Source: an uncultured Clostridia bacterium (GTDB lineage: Bacteria; Bacillota; Clostridia; Oscillospirales; Ruminococcaceae). From it: a DNA stretch of 49,936 nt. Below, piece by piece: positions 1 through 7,702 of the stretch. Position 1 is the stretch's first letter, and each line of letters starts with the position of its first letter. The notes beneath the pieces were generated by a model. That model was not told where the DNA came from. It searched no databases and saw nothing but the letters and a program-made list of their open reading frames with translations. Made by a program: the position numbers and the translations under genes. The stretch spans positions 1 through 49,936 of the forward strand of contig CANRLN010000009.1 of the NCBI GenBank assembly GCA_947631445.1, given 5' to 3'.

Positions 1-493
1 CTACAACGCCTACCGAAAAACCTGCCAGGTCGTACTCATCAACAGGATAGAAGCCGGGCATTTCGGCAGTTTCGCCACCGATTAAAGCACAGCCCGATTG
101 AACGCAGCCTTCTGCAACGCCGCTTACAATCTGAGCGACCTTTTCGGGATAGTTTTTGCCCACTGCGATATAGTCAAGGAAGAAAAGGGGCTTTGCACCG
201 CAGCAGATAATGTCGTTGACGCACATTGCCACACAGTCGATACCGACAGTATCGTGCTTGTCCATCAAAAATGCAATTTTAAGCTTTGTGCCGACACCGT
301 CTGTTCCCGAAACAAGAACAGGCTGGGAAATACCAGAAATATTCGGCTGAAAAAGACCGCCGAAACCGCCGATACCGCTTAAAACTCCGTCAGTATTTGT
401 TCTTGCAACATGGGATTTCATAAGTTCAACGGCTTTATAGCCGGCGGTAACGTCAACTCCCGCTTCTTTGTAGCTGTTAGAAAAACTTTTCAT
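1..493 (-). CDS. purM: Phosphoribosylformylglycinamidine cyclo-ligase (AIR synthetase), partial
   Basis: The ATP-dependent ring closure of FGAM to AIR, fifth step of cytosolic de novo purine synthesis. The visible 164 N-terminal residues carry the PurM pattern: [20 protein letters not shown] at the start, the [13 protein letters not shown] loop near residue 65, and the [16 protein letters not shown] motif near residue 140. The start is the ATG at 493, preceded by an AGGAGA site. The 3' half lies beyond the window. It is the last visible gene of the purE-purC-purF-purM run, 28 nt after purF. Nothing looks damaged in the visible part. Confidence 0.95.
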   Translation of the reverse strand, partial: MKSFSNSYKEAGVDVTAGYKAVELMKSHVARTNTDGVLSGIGGFGGLFQPNISGISQPVLVSGTDGVGTKLKIAFLMDKHDTVGIDCVAMCVNDIICCGAKPLFFLDYIAVGKNYPEKVAQIVSGVAEGCVQSGCALIGGETAEMPGFYPVDEYDLAGFSVGVV

Positions 494-521
494 TAATTTT
501 TCTCCTTTCAATTTATGTCAG

Positions 522-1955
522 TTATGAATTTTCCTTTTCAGAAATTTTAGTTTCAAATTTATCCTTTGGCATATCCTTCGGAACTTCAATTGGATATTTT
601 TCATCAAAACAACCTGTGCAGAAATTGCATTTTGAATTTGGAGCAAGTTTTCTTACATTCTCAATGCTCAGATATCCGAGCGAGTCCGCACCAATAAACT
701 TACAAATTTCTTGGTTGTTCATTCGACAGGCAATAAGATGTTCCTTGCTGTCTATATCCGTGCCGAAATAGCAGGGAGCGACAAAGGGAGGGCAGGAAAT
801 TCTAACATGAACCTCTTTTGCTCCTGCATCACGCAAAAGCTTTACAATTCTTGCAGAGGTTGTTCCTCTTACAATACTGTCATCAACCATTACAACACGC
901 TTGTCCTTAACAGTGCTTGAAATGGCATTAAGTTTAATTTTAACAGAATTAGTTCGCTCTGCTTGAGAAGGCTGAATAAATGTTCTGCCTATATATCTGT
1001 TTTTAACAAATCCTATTCCATACGGAATACCACCTGCTTGAGCAAAACCAAGTGCTGCATCAAGTCCCGAATCGGGAACGCCAATTACAACATCTGCATC
1101 AACAGGGTGTTCCTGCCACAGATATTCACCTGCTTTAATTCTTGCCATATGTACGCTTGAACCCTCAAGAACCGAATCGGGTCTTGCAAAATATACATAT
1201 TCAAACACACACATATCCCCCTTGCTTCCGCAATGGTCGGTAATAGAGCGTATACCGCTATCATCAACAACGACAATTTCACCCGGCTTTAAATCTCTTA
1301 CAAGGGTTGCACCAATGCTATCAAAAGCACAGCTTTCGGAAGAAAAAACATAGCTACCGTCTGGAAGTTCTCCAAGCTGGAGCGGTTTAAATCCGTTTGG
1401 GTCACGAGCCGCAATAAGCTTTTTGGGCGACATTACAAGCAGTGAGTAAGCACCTTTAATTTTATACATAGCCTGATTTACAGCCTCCTCAATAGATGGG
1501 GCGGTAAGTCTTTCTTGAGTTATAGTATAAGAAATAGCTTCGGTGTCGTTGGTGCTTTGAAAAATCATTCCTTTAAGTTCAAATTCTTCTCTTAAATTTC
1601 TGGCATTTGTAAGGTTTCCGTTGTGGGCAAGTGCCATATGACCTTTAATATGCCTTACAACAAGTGGCTGAGCGTTGGAAACGTTCGGCTTTCCGGTAGT
1701 GGAGTAGCGAACATGACCGATTGCAATTTTTCCTTTGCCAAGAGCTTCAATTTTCTCTTTGTCAAACACTTGATTTACAAGACCAAGTCCCTTGTGGTGC
1801 GAAAAAACACCGTCATCATTAACAACAATTCCGCAGCTTTCCTGTCCTCTGTGCTGGAGTGCATAAAGTCCAAGGTAAGTCTGGGCGACAACATCGCCGG
1901 TTTCTTTGGCATAGATGCCAAAAACGCCACATTCTTCATGAATATTGCCGAACAT
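522..1955 (-). CDS. purF: Amidophosphoribosyltransferase (PRPP amidotransferase)
   Basis: Catalyses the committed step of purine synthesis, PRPP plus glutamine to phosphoribosylamine. It has 477 residues, usual for the family. The N-terminus MFGNIHEE precedes Cys9, which in the Bacillus-type enzyme becomes the N-terminal catalytic nucleophile after propeptide removal. The class II glutamine amidotransferase domain occupies about residues 9-240, and the PRPP-binding signature VVMVDDSIVRGTTS lies near residue 355. Cysteines near residues 249 and 394 and the CNFCTGC cluster near 445 match the ligands of the 4Fe-4S cluster in the B. subtilis enzyme. It sits between purC and purM in the same orientation. 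Confidence 0.97.
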   Translation of the reverse strand: MFGNIHEECGVFGIYAKETGDVVAQTYLGLYALQHRGQESCGIVVNDDGVFSHHKGLGLVNQVFDKEKIEALGKGKIAIGHVRYSTTGKPNVSNAQPLVVRHIKGHMALAHNGNLTNARNLREEFELKGMIFQSTNDTEAISYTITQERLTAPSIEEAVNQAMYKIKGAYSLLVMSPKKLIAARDPNGFKPLQLGELPDGSYVFSSESCAFDSIGATLVRDLKPGEIVVVDDSGIRSITDHCGSKGDMCVFEYVYFARPDSVLEGSSVHMARIKAGEYLWQEHPVDADVVIGVPDSGLDAALGFAQAGGIPYGIGFVKNRYIGRTFIQPSQAERTNSVKIKLNAISSTVKDKRVVMVDDSIVRGTTSARIVKLLRDAGAKEVHVRISCPPFVAPCYFGTDIDSKEHLIACRMNNQEICKFIGADSLGYLSIENVRKLAPNSKCNFCTGCFDEKYPIEVPKDMPKDKFETKISEKENS

Positions 1956-2002
1956 AAATAAACCTCCGCAATTATATATTTTTAATTTGTTGTTTTATCT
2001 GC

Positions 2003-2025
2003 TTTCCCCGTCCATGACGGGAAAA
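2003..2025. repeat. Short intergenic palindrome (TTCCC...GGGAA family)
   Basis: In the purC-purF gap, TTTCCCCGTC and GACGGGAAA form a stem with one bulged C and a short CAT loop. The flanks are AT-rich and there is no clear U-run, so it does not look like an intrinsic terminator. The core resembles other intergenic hairpins in this window (see findings). It might act as an RNA processing or stability element inside the purine mRNA; that role is inference. Confidence 0.6.
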
Positions 2026-2044
2026 ACAAATATGTAAAATAATA

Positions 2045-2764
2045 TTATTTACCTTCTGTGATACGTTTCATAATTTCCTGATAAGCGTCTTCAACTCCGC
2101 CCATATCTCGTCTGAAACGGTCTTTGTCGAGCTTTTCGTGGGTTGTGCTGTCCCAGAAACGGCAGGTGTCGGGAGAAATTTCGTCAGCAAGCAAAATTTT
2201 GCCGTGGAAACGACCAAACTCAATTTTAAAGTCAATCAAATCAATATTAAGTTCTTTAAAATATTTAACCATAAAGTCATTTACCATAAAAGCATATTTT
2301 GTGATATCGTCGATTTCTTCCTGAGTTGCAAGACCAAGACCAAGAGCATAGTAATCGTTGATAAACGGGTCGCCGAGGTCATCGTTTTTATAGCTAAACT
2401 CAAGTGTAGGACGTTTAAGAGGAGTTCCTTCTTCAATGCCAAGTTTCTTTGAAAAGCTTCCTGCGGCAACGTTTCTTACAATAACTTCAAGGGGAACAAT
2501 TTCAACCTTTTTAACGATAGTTTCTCTGTCGGAAATTTCTTCAACCAAATGGGTGGGAACGCCCTGCTTTTCAAGCAGTTTAAACATAAAGTTGGTCATT
2601 CTGTTGTTAATAGAACCTTTGCCAACAATAGTTCCTTTCTTTTCGCCGTTAAAAGCGGTTGCGTCGTCCTTGTAGTCAACGATTACAAGGTCGGGGTCGT
2701 TTGTTGCAAAAACCTTCTTTGCTTTTCCTTCATAAAGTTGTTCTTTTTTTTCTACATTAGCCAT
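2045..2764 (-). CDS. purC: SAICAR synthetase (phosphoribosylaminoimidazole-succinocarboxamide synthase)
   Basis: Condenses CAIR with aspartate using ATP to give SAICAR. The 239-residue protein has the family opening [20 protein letters not shown], the [17 protein letters not shown] segment near residue 90, and the [20 protein letters not shown] motif near residue 180. The reading frame stays open to a TTG at 2779, but that TTG lies on the GGAGG ribosome-binding site; the ATG at 2764 has correct spacing and is chosen. It follows purE by 30 nt and is co-oriented with purF. Confidence 0.96.
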   Translation of the reverse strand: MANVEKKEQLYEGKAKKVFATNDPDLVIVDYKDDATAFNGEKKGTIVGKGSINNRMTNFMFKLLEKQGVPTHLVEEISDRETIVKKVEIVPLEVIVRNVAAGSFSKKLGIEEGTPLKRPTLEFSYKNDDLGDPFINDYYALGLGLATQEEIDDITKYAFMVNDFMVKYFKELNIDLIDFKIEFGRFHGKILLADEISPDTCRFWDSTTHEKLDKDRFRRDMGGVEDAYQEIMKRITEGK

Positions 2765-2794
2765 TTTTTTATCCTCCAAATTATATATTAATTA

Positions 2795-3292
2795 TTAAAG
2801 CTCGTCAACTAATTTCTGGAGCTTGCTGTCTTTTTCAACCACCGAATCAATCATATCAGCCTTTGCCTTTGCAAGTTTTTCGGCAAGTGTATTATCAGAA
2901 AGAGCAAGCATCTGAACCGCCAAAATTCCTGCGTTCTTTGCTGCGTCTACACCAACAGTGGCAACAGGTATTCCGGGGGGCATCATAACGGTTGAAAGCA
3001 GTGCGTCCATTCCGCCGACCACCTTTGAATTGATTGGTATACCTATTACGGGAAGCGTTGTGTGTCCTGCAATAACACCAGCGAGGTGAGCGGACATTCC
3101 AGCAGCACATATGATAACGCCGAAGCCGTTTTCCTTTGCCTTGTCGGCAAACTGAGCGGCAAGTTCGGGGGTTCTGTGTGCGGACATAACACGACATTCA
3201 AAAGGTACGCCATAATTTTTGAGTTCGGTCAAAGCAGATTTTACCACGGCAAAATCGCTGTCTGAACCCATTATAATTGCGACTTTTTTCAT
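2795..3292 (-). CDS. purE: N5-carboxyaminoimidazole ribonucleotide mutase, class I
   Basis: Converts N5-CAIR to CAIR. The 165-residue protein starts [20 protein letters not shown], with the GSDSD phosphate-binding motif, then SAHRTPE near residue 40 and the [21 protein letters not shown] segment near residue 65; together these identify class I PurE. A GGAGGAG site precedes the ATG. It is the promoter-proximal gene of the operon, behind a 235-nt leader. No purK lies next to it in this window. Confidence 0.96.
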   Translation of the reverse strand: MKKVAIIMGSDSDFAVVKSALTELKNYGVPFECRVMSAHRTPELAAQFADKAKENGFGVIICAAGMSAHLAGVIAGHTTLPVIGIPINSKVVGGMDALLSTVMMPPGIPVATVGVDAAKNAGILAVQMLALSDNTLAEKLAKAKADMIDSVVEKDSKLQKLVDEL

Positions 3293-3317
3293 TTTTTCTC
3301 CTCCAGACTTTAAAATA

Positions 3318-3359
3318 GCAAAAATAAAACCACCTGTTTTAATTAAAAATCAGACGGCT
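3318..3359 (-). terminator. Terminator-like hairpin in the purine operon leader
   Basis: In minus-strand RNA the arm AGCCGUCUG (3359-3351) pairs over nine positions with CAGGUGGUU (3336-3328), counting G-U pairs, around an AU-rich loop of 14 nt. A U-rich run, UUAUUUUUG, follows. It lies 26 nt before purE and after the promoter, so it could work as an attenuator. A second hairpin, GGCATA/TATGCC at 3396-3414, lies upstream. I found no guanine-riboswitch or PRPP-riboswitch consensus in the leader. Confidence 0.5.
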
Positions 3360-3533
3360 TTAATTTTTACAAAATAAAAAAATACAACAAAAGCAGGCAT
3401 AACTGATATATGCCCAAGATATACATTTTTTTTGGCTTTTTGTTAATGAAAGCTTGCAAAATGAACGATACATCTTTTTGAACCTCTTTTGTGTTTTTTT
3501 GTTGATTAATAAGAAATTTTCATCTCTTATCTT

Positions 3534-3562
3534 ATTGTAGCATTTTTTTATGCAAATTTCAA
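3534..3562 (-). promoter_or_regulatory. Sigma-A promoter of the purine operon
   Basis: On the minus strand there is TTGAAA (3562-3557), a 17-bp spacer and TACAAT (3539-3534). Transcription would start near 3527, giving a leader of about 235 nt before purE. A perfect 10-bp palindrome TGAACGTTCA lies upstream at 3607-3616, and a half-site TGAACG recurs at 3462-3467 within the leader; a regulator is possible but not shown. Confidence 0.7.
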
Positions 3563-4060
3563 TAATAACAGCGTTAATTTTATGTTAATAAATAATTAAT
3601 ATTGCATGAACGTTCAAATTAAACTATTTTTTAACAATTAACAGTTTGTAGGAAAGCTTGATTTTTCGTCCATAATTCATGAGAGATTAAAATCAACATT
3701 AATATTTTGCATTTAAAAATTATTTGGATTGTATATAATACCTTTATTAAAATGTATATCAAAGTTCTGAATACTAAATTCGGTTTGAGGCAGGTCGTTG
3801 TTACAATCATCAAAATCCTTGACATTCCAGCCGTGAAAGTGCAAATCTCTGCTTGTTTTTTGGGGGACTGAACAATTTATTTTGAAAAAATTTGAATTGA
3901 TTAGCATACAAAATTACTCCTAACTAAAATGAATTATAAAAATAAATAACAACACATGATTTTCATCATGTTTTTTTGACGTTATTCACATTCCATAAAA
4001 GAATGATTTGAGATTTTATGAAAAAATTTACGAAAAAATTAATATTTTTTTCAAATACCC
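3563..4060. other. AT-rich spacer between purine operon and rsmA
   Basis: About 500 bp of very AT-rich DNA separates the divergent purine and rsmA promoters. Apart from the doubtful small ORF at 3713-3907 and the palindrome at 3607-3616, I see no RNA gene, no repeat-family member and no convincing coding region here. Confidence 0.5.
3713..3907 (-). CDS. Small ORF or gene remnant of unknown function
   Basis: A 64-residue frame starting MLINSNFFKINC at an ATG that has an AGGAG site 9 nt upstream. The peptide is rich in Asn, Asp and Phe, with an LHFHGWNVKDFDD stretch near residue 22. That composition differs from a random shadow ORF and loosely recalls short beta-rich immunity-type proteins, but I do not recognise a family. 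In the same frame, a second short stretch (MQNINVDFNLS) follows the stop directly, so this may be a decayed gene. No good promoter was seen. Confidence 0.3.
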   Translation of the reverse strand: MLINSNFFKINCSVPQKTSRDLHFHGWNVKDFDDCNNDLPQTEFSIQNFDIHFNKGIIYNPNNF

Positions 4061-4089
4061 TTGACATTTGCATAAAAATCTGTTAAAAT
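4061..4089 (+). promoter_or_regulatory. Sigma-A promoter of rsmA
   Basis: TTGACA at 4061-4066, a 17-bp spacer and TAAAAT at 4084-4089. It gives a leader of about 105 nt before the rsmA ATG at 4201. Confidence 0.75.
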
Positions 4090-4200
4090 TATAAATGTGA
4101 TTATTTTTTGATTTTATACATATTGTTTAATAATGTTTTTAGGGTATGTAATTTAATCTTTTGTTTTTAATGACAAACAAAGCGAAATGGAGATGTTTTT

Positions 4201-5067
4201 ATGAAAAATTTAACGGATATTTCTTATATTACCAACATTATGAAAAGAAATGGCTTTCATTTTTCCAAATCGCTGGGACAGAACTTTATTGTAAATCCTG
4301 CTGTCTGCCCTAAAATCGCTTCTATGGGAGTCGATTCTAAGGAATATGGTGTTATTGAAATAGGAACAGGGGTTGGTGTGCTGACCCAACAGCTTGCACT
4401 TGTGGCAAAAAAGGTTGTTGCAATTGAAATTGATTCAAAACTTATGCCGGTTCTGGAGGAAACTCTTGAGGGATTTGACAATATAAAAATTATTAATGAT
4501 GACATAATGAAGGTTGACCTGCATAGGATTATAGAGGAGGAATTTCCTGATATGCCAGTGGCAGTCTGTGCTAATCTTCCATACTATATAACTTCGCCGA
4601 TTATTATGAACCTTATGGAACAAAATCTTAATATAAAATCGGTTACGGTTATGGTGCAGAAAGAAGCAGGACTACGGCTTACTGCTCCTCTCGCTACAAG
4701 AGAGGTCGGGGCGGTGACCTTTGCCGTAAGGTTTTACAGCGAACCTAAGATACTGTTTAATGTATCAAGAGGAAGTTTTATCCCTTCGCCTAATGTTGAC
4801 AGTTGCGTTGTACGGTTTGATATTTTTGAAAAATCGCCTTATGAGCAGGTTGAGGACAAAGACTTTTTGTTTAGGGTTATAAAGGGTGGATTTTCTCAGC
4901 GAAGAAAAACCCTTTGCAATTCACTTTCCGGTTCGCTTGGCATTTCCAAAAGTCTTGTCGGGCAGGCTTTACAACAAAGTGGACTTTCTGGCACGGTTCG
5001 TCCTGAACAGATGAAAATGGAGGATTTTATAAAATTATCGGGATTTTTAAAAGAATTGTTAAAATAA
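4201..5067 (+). CDS. rsmA: 16S rRNA (adenine1518-N6/adenine1519-N6) dimethyltransferase
   Basis: RsmA (KsgA) dimethylates two adjacent adenines in helix 45 of 16S rRNA using S-adenosylmethionine, late in 30S maturation. The 288-residue protein has the N-terminal KSLGQNFIVNP motif near residue 24, the SAM-binding VIEIGTGVGVLTQQL near residue 51, the catalytic NLPYYITSPI motif near residue 125, and the C-terminal GGFSQRRKTLCNSL near residue 230. A GGAG site precedes the ATG. It is followed by spoIIE, which appears to have its own promoter, so this is probably a single-gene unit. Confidence 0.97.
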   Translation: MKNLTDISYITNIMKRNGFHFSKSLGQNFIVNPAVCPKIASMGVDSKEYGVIEIGTGVGVLTQQLALVAKKVVAIEIDSKLMPVLEETLEGFDNIKIINDDIMKVDLHRIIEEEFPDMPVAVCANLPYYITSPIIMNLMEQNLNIKSVTVMVQKEAGLRLTAPLATREVGAVTFAVRFYSEPKILFNVSRGSFIPSPNVDSCVVRFDIFEKSPYEQVEDKDFLFRVIKGGFSQRRKTLCNSLSGSLGISKSLVGQALQQSGLSGTVRPEQMKMEDFIKLSGFLKELLK

Positions 5068-5093
5068 TTTAAATTTTAATTTGAATTACCAAA

Positions 5094-5128
5094 TACGACA
5101 GATTTCACCATTTGTTTTGTGATATACT
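5094..5128 (+). promoter_or_regulatory. Candidate Spo0A-controlled promoter of spoIIE
   Basis: TACGACA at 5094-5100 is the complement of a 0A box (consensus TGTCGAA) with one mismatch. Downstream is an extended -10, TG-A-TATACT, at 5120-5128. No normal -35 hexamer is present at 17 bp; the box would be centred near -38 from the predicted start at about 5135. B. subtilis spoIIE is known to be driven by Spo0A with sigma-A from this kind of arrangement. Direct Spo0A control here is inferred. Confidence 0.5.
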
Positions 5129-5182
5129 TGAAGTAAATGAAATGTTTCTTTTTCAAAGGCTTTCAAGGAAGGTGACAAAAAA

Positions 5183-7441
5183 ATGGTGAATTCAAAAAAC
5201 GTCATAATAAATGACACAAAATCCGCAGTAATAAAACTTGTGACACTGGGGCTTGCTGTACTTTTTGCATGGATAGGTTTTAGCCGTCAAGTTTTTGGAA
5301 TGACAAGTCCGCTTGTTGTTGCGGTTGCGGTGCTTTTCGGGCAGTATATTTACATATTTGGGGCTGTAAGTGTTGTATGCTTTTTTATAAGTTCCAATCA
5401 ATCGGATTTTTGCTATGTTCTTTCCTGTACTCTTTTGCTTTGCATTGTGGCAGGCTATGTAGGTTTTAAAAAAAAGGAAAAGCTTTCTTCCGTAACCGTA
5501 ATGCTTTGCGTCTTTGTTGTGATGACAATATGTAACCTTTGTATGTGGGCTTTGGCAGGTGCAAAAGGTGAAATGTGTATTCTTCGTTTGATGTTTACCT
5601 TTATCAATTCAGCTTTGGTTTATATGGGGCTTAAGGTAAAGCAGAAATATTTTAGGGACAAGATAATAACCCTTTCGGGGAGCGTTGGAATTTATTCCTG
5701 TGTTATGTTTGTTCTTTTTATATCTTTGCTTGGCGGAATGGATTTCAGAGTGAACATTGGAAGGATTGTCGGTGGAATTGTCACCCTTGTAATGGCAGGC
5801 AAGTTTAAAAATGCAGGAGGGGCAGTTACTGGAGTTTTGGTTGCGGTGGCTATGGTCATTGCAAAGCCTTCTCTTCTTGCAGGAACGCTTGTAATGTGCG
5901 TTGGGGGGCTTATTGCTGGAAGTTTTGTAAGTAGTTTCTTTATTTCGCTTGCCTATCTTGTTTCATCGGTGGTGGTGCTTGCTCTTACCTATCAGGACAA
6001 CTACACAATGCTTGTTGATATTATTATTTCAAGCGTTGTATATGTTTTGATACCACAAAGCCTTATAAAAAAGTTTACCGACAAGATGAGTTTTACCAAT
6101 TCTTCTTCCGAGTATTCTTCGCTACTTTTATATTCTAAAATGTCGGTTGCATCTCAGGCAATACAAAATATCTATACACAGCTTCAAAGGGTATCCAGTA
6201 CGGTTGAAAACAAAAACAATTGTTCTCAGGATTTTCCGGCTCAGTTGTTTAACAGTTGTTGTGCAGATTGCCCAAATGTTCAGAACTGCCTTGACCAGTA
6301 TGGAAACCGAATGACCGATTGCTTTAATGCTATTCATAAGGTACTCAGGCAGGGCAGAGAGGTAAATTCGGTGATGCTTGGTACAATCATTCCCTTTTGC
6401 ACTTATGGCGAACGAATGAAAAAGCAGTCTTATAATCTGTTTGAGCAGATTATATATACAGATAATAGTCTTAACCGTTCAAAACAGCTAAGGCATTTTC
6501 TTTGCGGTCAGCTGGACATTACCTGCGACCTTCTGGACGATATGTGCAAGTGTATACAAGGATACACAAACGTTGACCGAATTTATTCCCAAAAGATTAT
6601 AAATATTTTTAATGACAGTGGAATAAGCGGAACAAGCGGTTGCGTGTTTACAGACAAGACGGATATTGTAAGGGTTGAGGTGTATGTTCCCAATCAGCAA
6701 TTGCCCGACCTTGTAAGGCTTACCGCTAAAATTGGAATGGCTTTGGATTGTGAATTGGATTTGCCGATTGTTTCAAAAGGGCAAGAGATGATTAAACTTT
6801 CTTTTGTTCCTGCAACGGAATATTGCCTTGAGGCATATGTATATTCGGCGGCGGGAACGGGCGAACAGTCGGGAGATAATTTTGAAATTGTCACGGCGGA
6901 CAGCGGCGAAAGGCTTATGTGCCTTTCGGACGGAATGGGAACAGGTAGAAGAGCCCAGCTCGATTCGTTGTTTGCTTTGAATGTTTTTACAAATCTGCTT
7001 GGCTCGGGATTTTCTCCAATAACCAGCATTAAAATGCTTAACTCGGTTTTAAGGGTTAAGGGTTGGTCGGAAAGCTTTGCAACAATTGATTGTGCAAGAA
7101 TTAATCTGCGTAAGCCTTTTGTGCAGTTTGTAAAAGCCGGAGCTGCGTCCGGTTATATTATACACAAAGAAAGCGTTATCGCTGTGGACAGCGACAGCTT
7201 TCCGCCGGGGATACTTGATGAAGTTATCCCCGATGTAAAAACTCTTGATTTGTGCGATGGAGATATTGTTGTTATGACCTCGGACGGGGTCGACACAAGC
7301 ACGGTTATGGAGTTTGCTGGCAAAATCTGCGGTCAGGATTTAAGCGTAAATCAAATGGCGAAAATGCTTGGAGAGCTTGCCTTTGATGCCCAAAAAAGGG
7401 ATGATATAACGGCAGTTGTTGCCAGAATAAGTAAATTGTAG
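5183..7441 (+). CDS. spoIIE: Stage II sporulation protein E (PP2C-type phosphatase)
   Basis: SpoIIE dephosphorylates SpoIIAA to release sigma-F in the forespore and also acts at the polar septum. The 752-residue protein has an N-terminal region of about ten hydrophobic membrane segments (residues 15-290), a cytoplasmic middle region with a cysteine-rich patch (CCADCPNVQNC near 355), and a C-terminal PP2C domain. The domain carries the metal-binding motifs LMCLSDGMGTGRRA near residue 575, VMTSDGVDTS near 697, and RDDITAVVAR at the end. A GGAAGGTG site precedes the ATG at 5183. It indicates a functional sporulation pathway. Confidence 0.95.
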   Translation: MVNSKNVIINDTKSAVIKLVTLGLAVLFAWIGFSRQVFGMTSPLVVAVAVLFGQYIYIFGAVSVVCFFISSNQSDFCYVLSCTLLLCIVAGYVGFKKKEKLSSVTVMLCVFVVMTICNLCMWALAGAKGEMCILRLMFTFINSALVYMGLKVKQKYFRDKIITLSGSVGIYSCVMFVLFISLLGGMDFRVNIGRIVGGIVTLVMAGKFKNAGGAVTGVLVAVAMVIAKPSLLAGTLVMCVGGLIAGSFVSSFFISLAYLVSSVVVLALTYQDNYTMLVDIIISSVVYVLIPQSLIKKFTDKMSFTNSSSEYSSLLLYSKMSVASQAIQNIYTQLQRVSSTVENKNNCSQDFPAQLFNSCCADCPNVQNCLDQYGNRMTDCFNAIHKVLRQGREVNSVMLGTIIPFCTYGERMKKQSYNLFEQIIYTDNSLNRSKQLRHFLCGQLDITCDLLDDMCKCIQGYTNVDRIYSQKIINIFNDSGISGTSGCVFTDKTDIVRVEVYVPNQQLPDLVRLTAKIGMALDCELDLPIVSKGQEMIKLSFVPATEYCLEAYVYSAAGTGEQSGDNFEIVTADSGERLMCLSDGMGTGRRAQLDSLFALNVFTNLLGSGFSPITSIKMLNSVLRVKGWSESFATIDCARINLRKPFVQFVKAGAASGYIIHKESVIAVDSDSFPPGILDEVIPDVKTLDLCDGDIVVMTSDGVDTSTVMEFAGKICGQDLSVNQMAKMLGELAFDAQKRDDITAVVARISKL

Positions 7442-7586
7442 TTTTTATTTTAACAAATTCATTTAAATGCAATATTCTGTTAAATGTAATTCATGTAATT
7501 TTTGTGGAAAATGTACAATATAAATCTGCTAATATGTATGAAAAGTACATTTTTTGCAGGAAAAACACAAATAAGAACTAAAATAC

Positions 7587-7615
7587 TTGAAATTTTACTT
7601 AAAATATAGTACAAT
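7587..7615 (+). promoter_or_regulatory. Sigma-A promoter of the glycogen operon
   Basis: TTGAAA at 7587-7592, a 17-bp spacer and TACAAT at 7610-7615, about 85 bp before glgB. The 260-bp gap between spoIIE and glgB holds no other feature I can support. Confidence 0.65.
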
Positions 7616-7702
7616 AGTATATGAAAGGCAGAAATTCTACCGGCTCACACTGCTTGACCTACTTAAATTGTACTGAAAAATAAAGAAGGAGGTTATTAAA
7701 AT

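Noticed and set aside
3293-3533. Guanine (xpt-type) or PRPP (ykkC-type) riboswitch before purE
   Set aside because: I looked for the conserved purine-aptamer junction and the ykkC core on the minus strand and found neither. A model search by Infernal would settle this.
3607-3616. TGAACGTTCA as a PurR box
   Set aside because: The palindrome is perfect, but it lacks the CCGAAC core of known Firmicutes PurBoxes and lies upstream of the -35. It is kept only as a remark.
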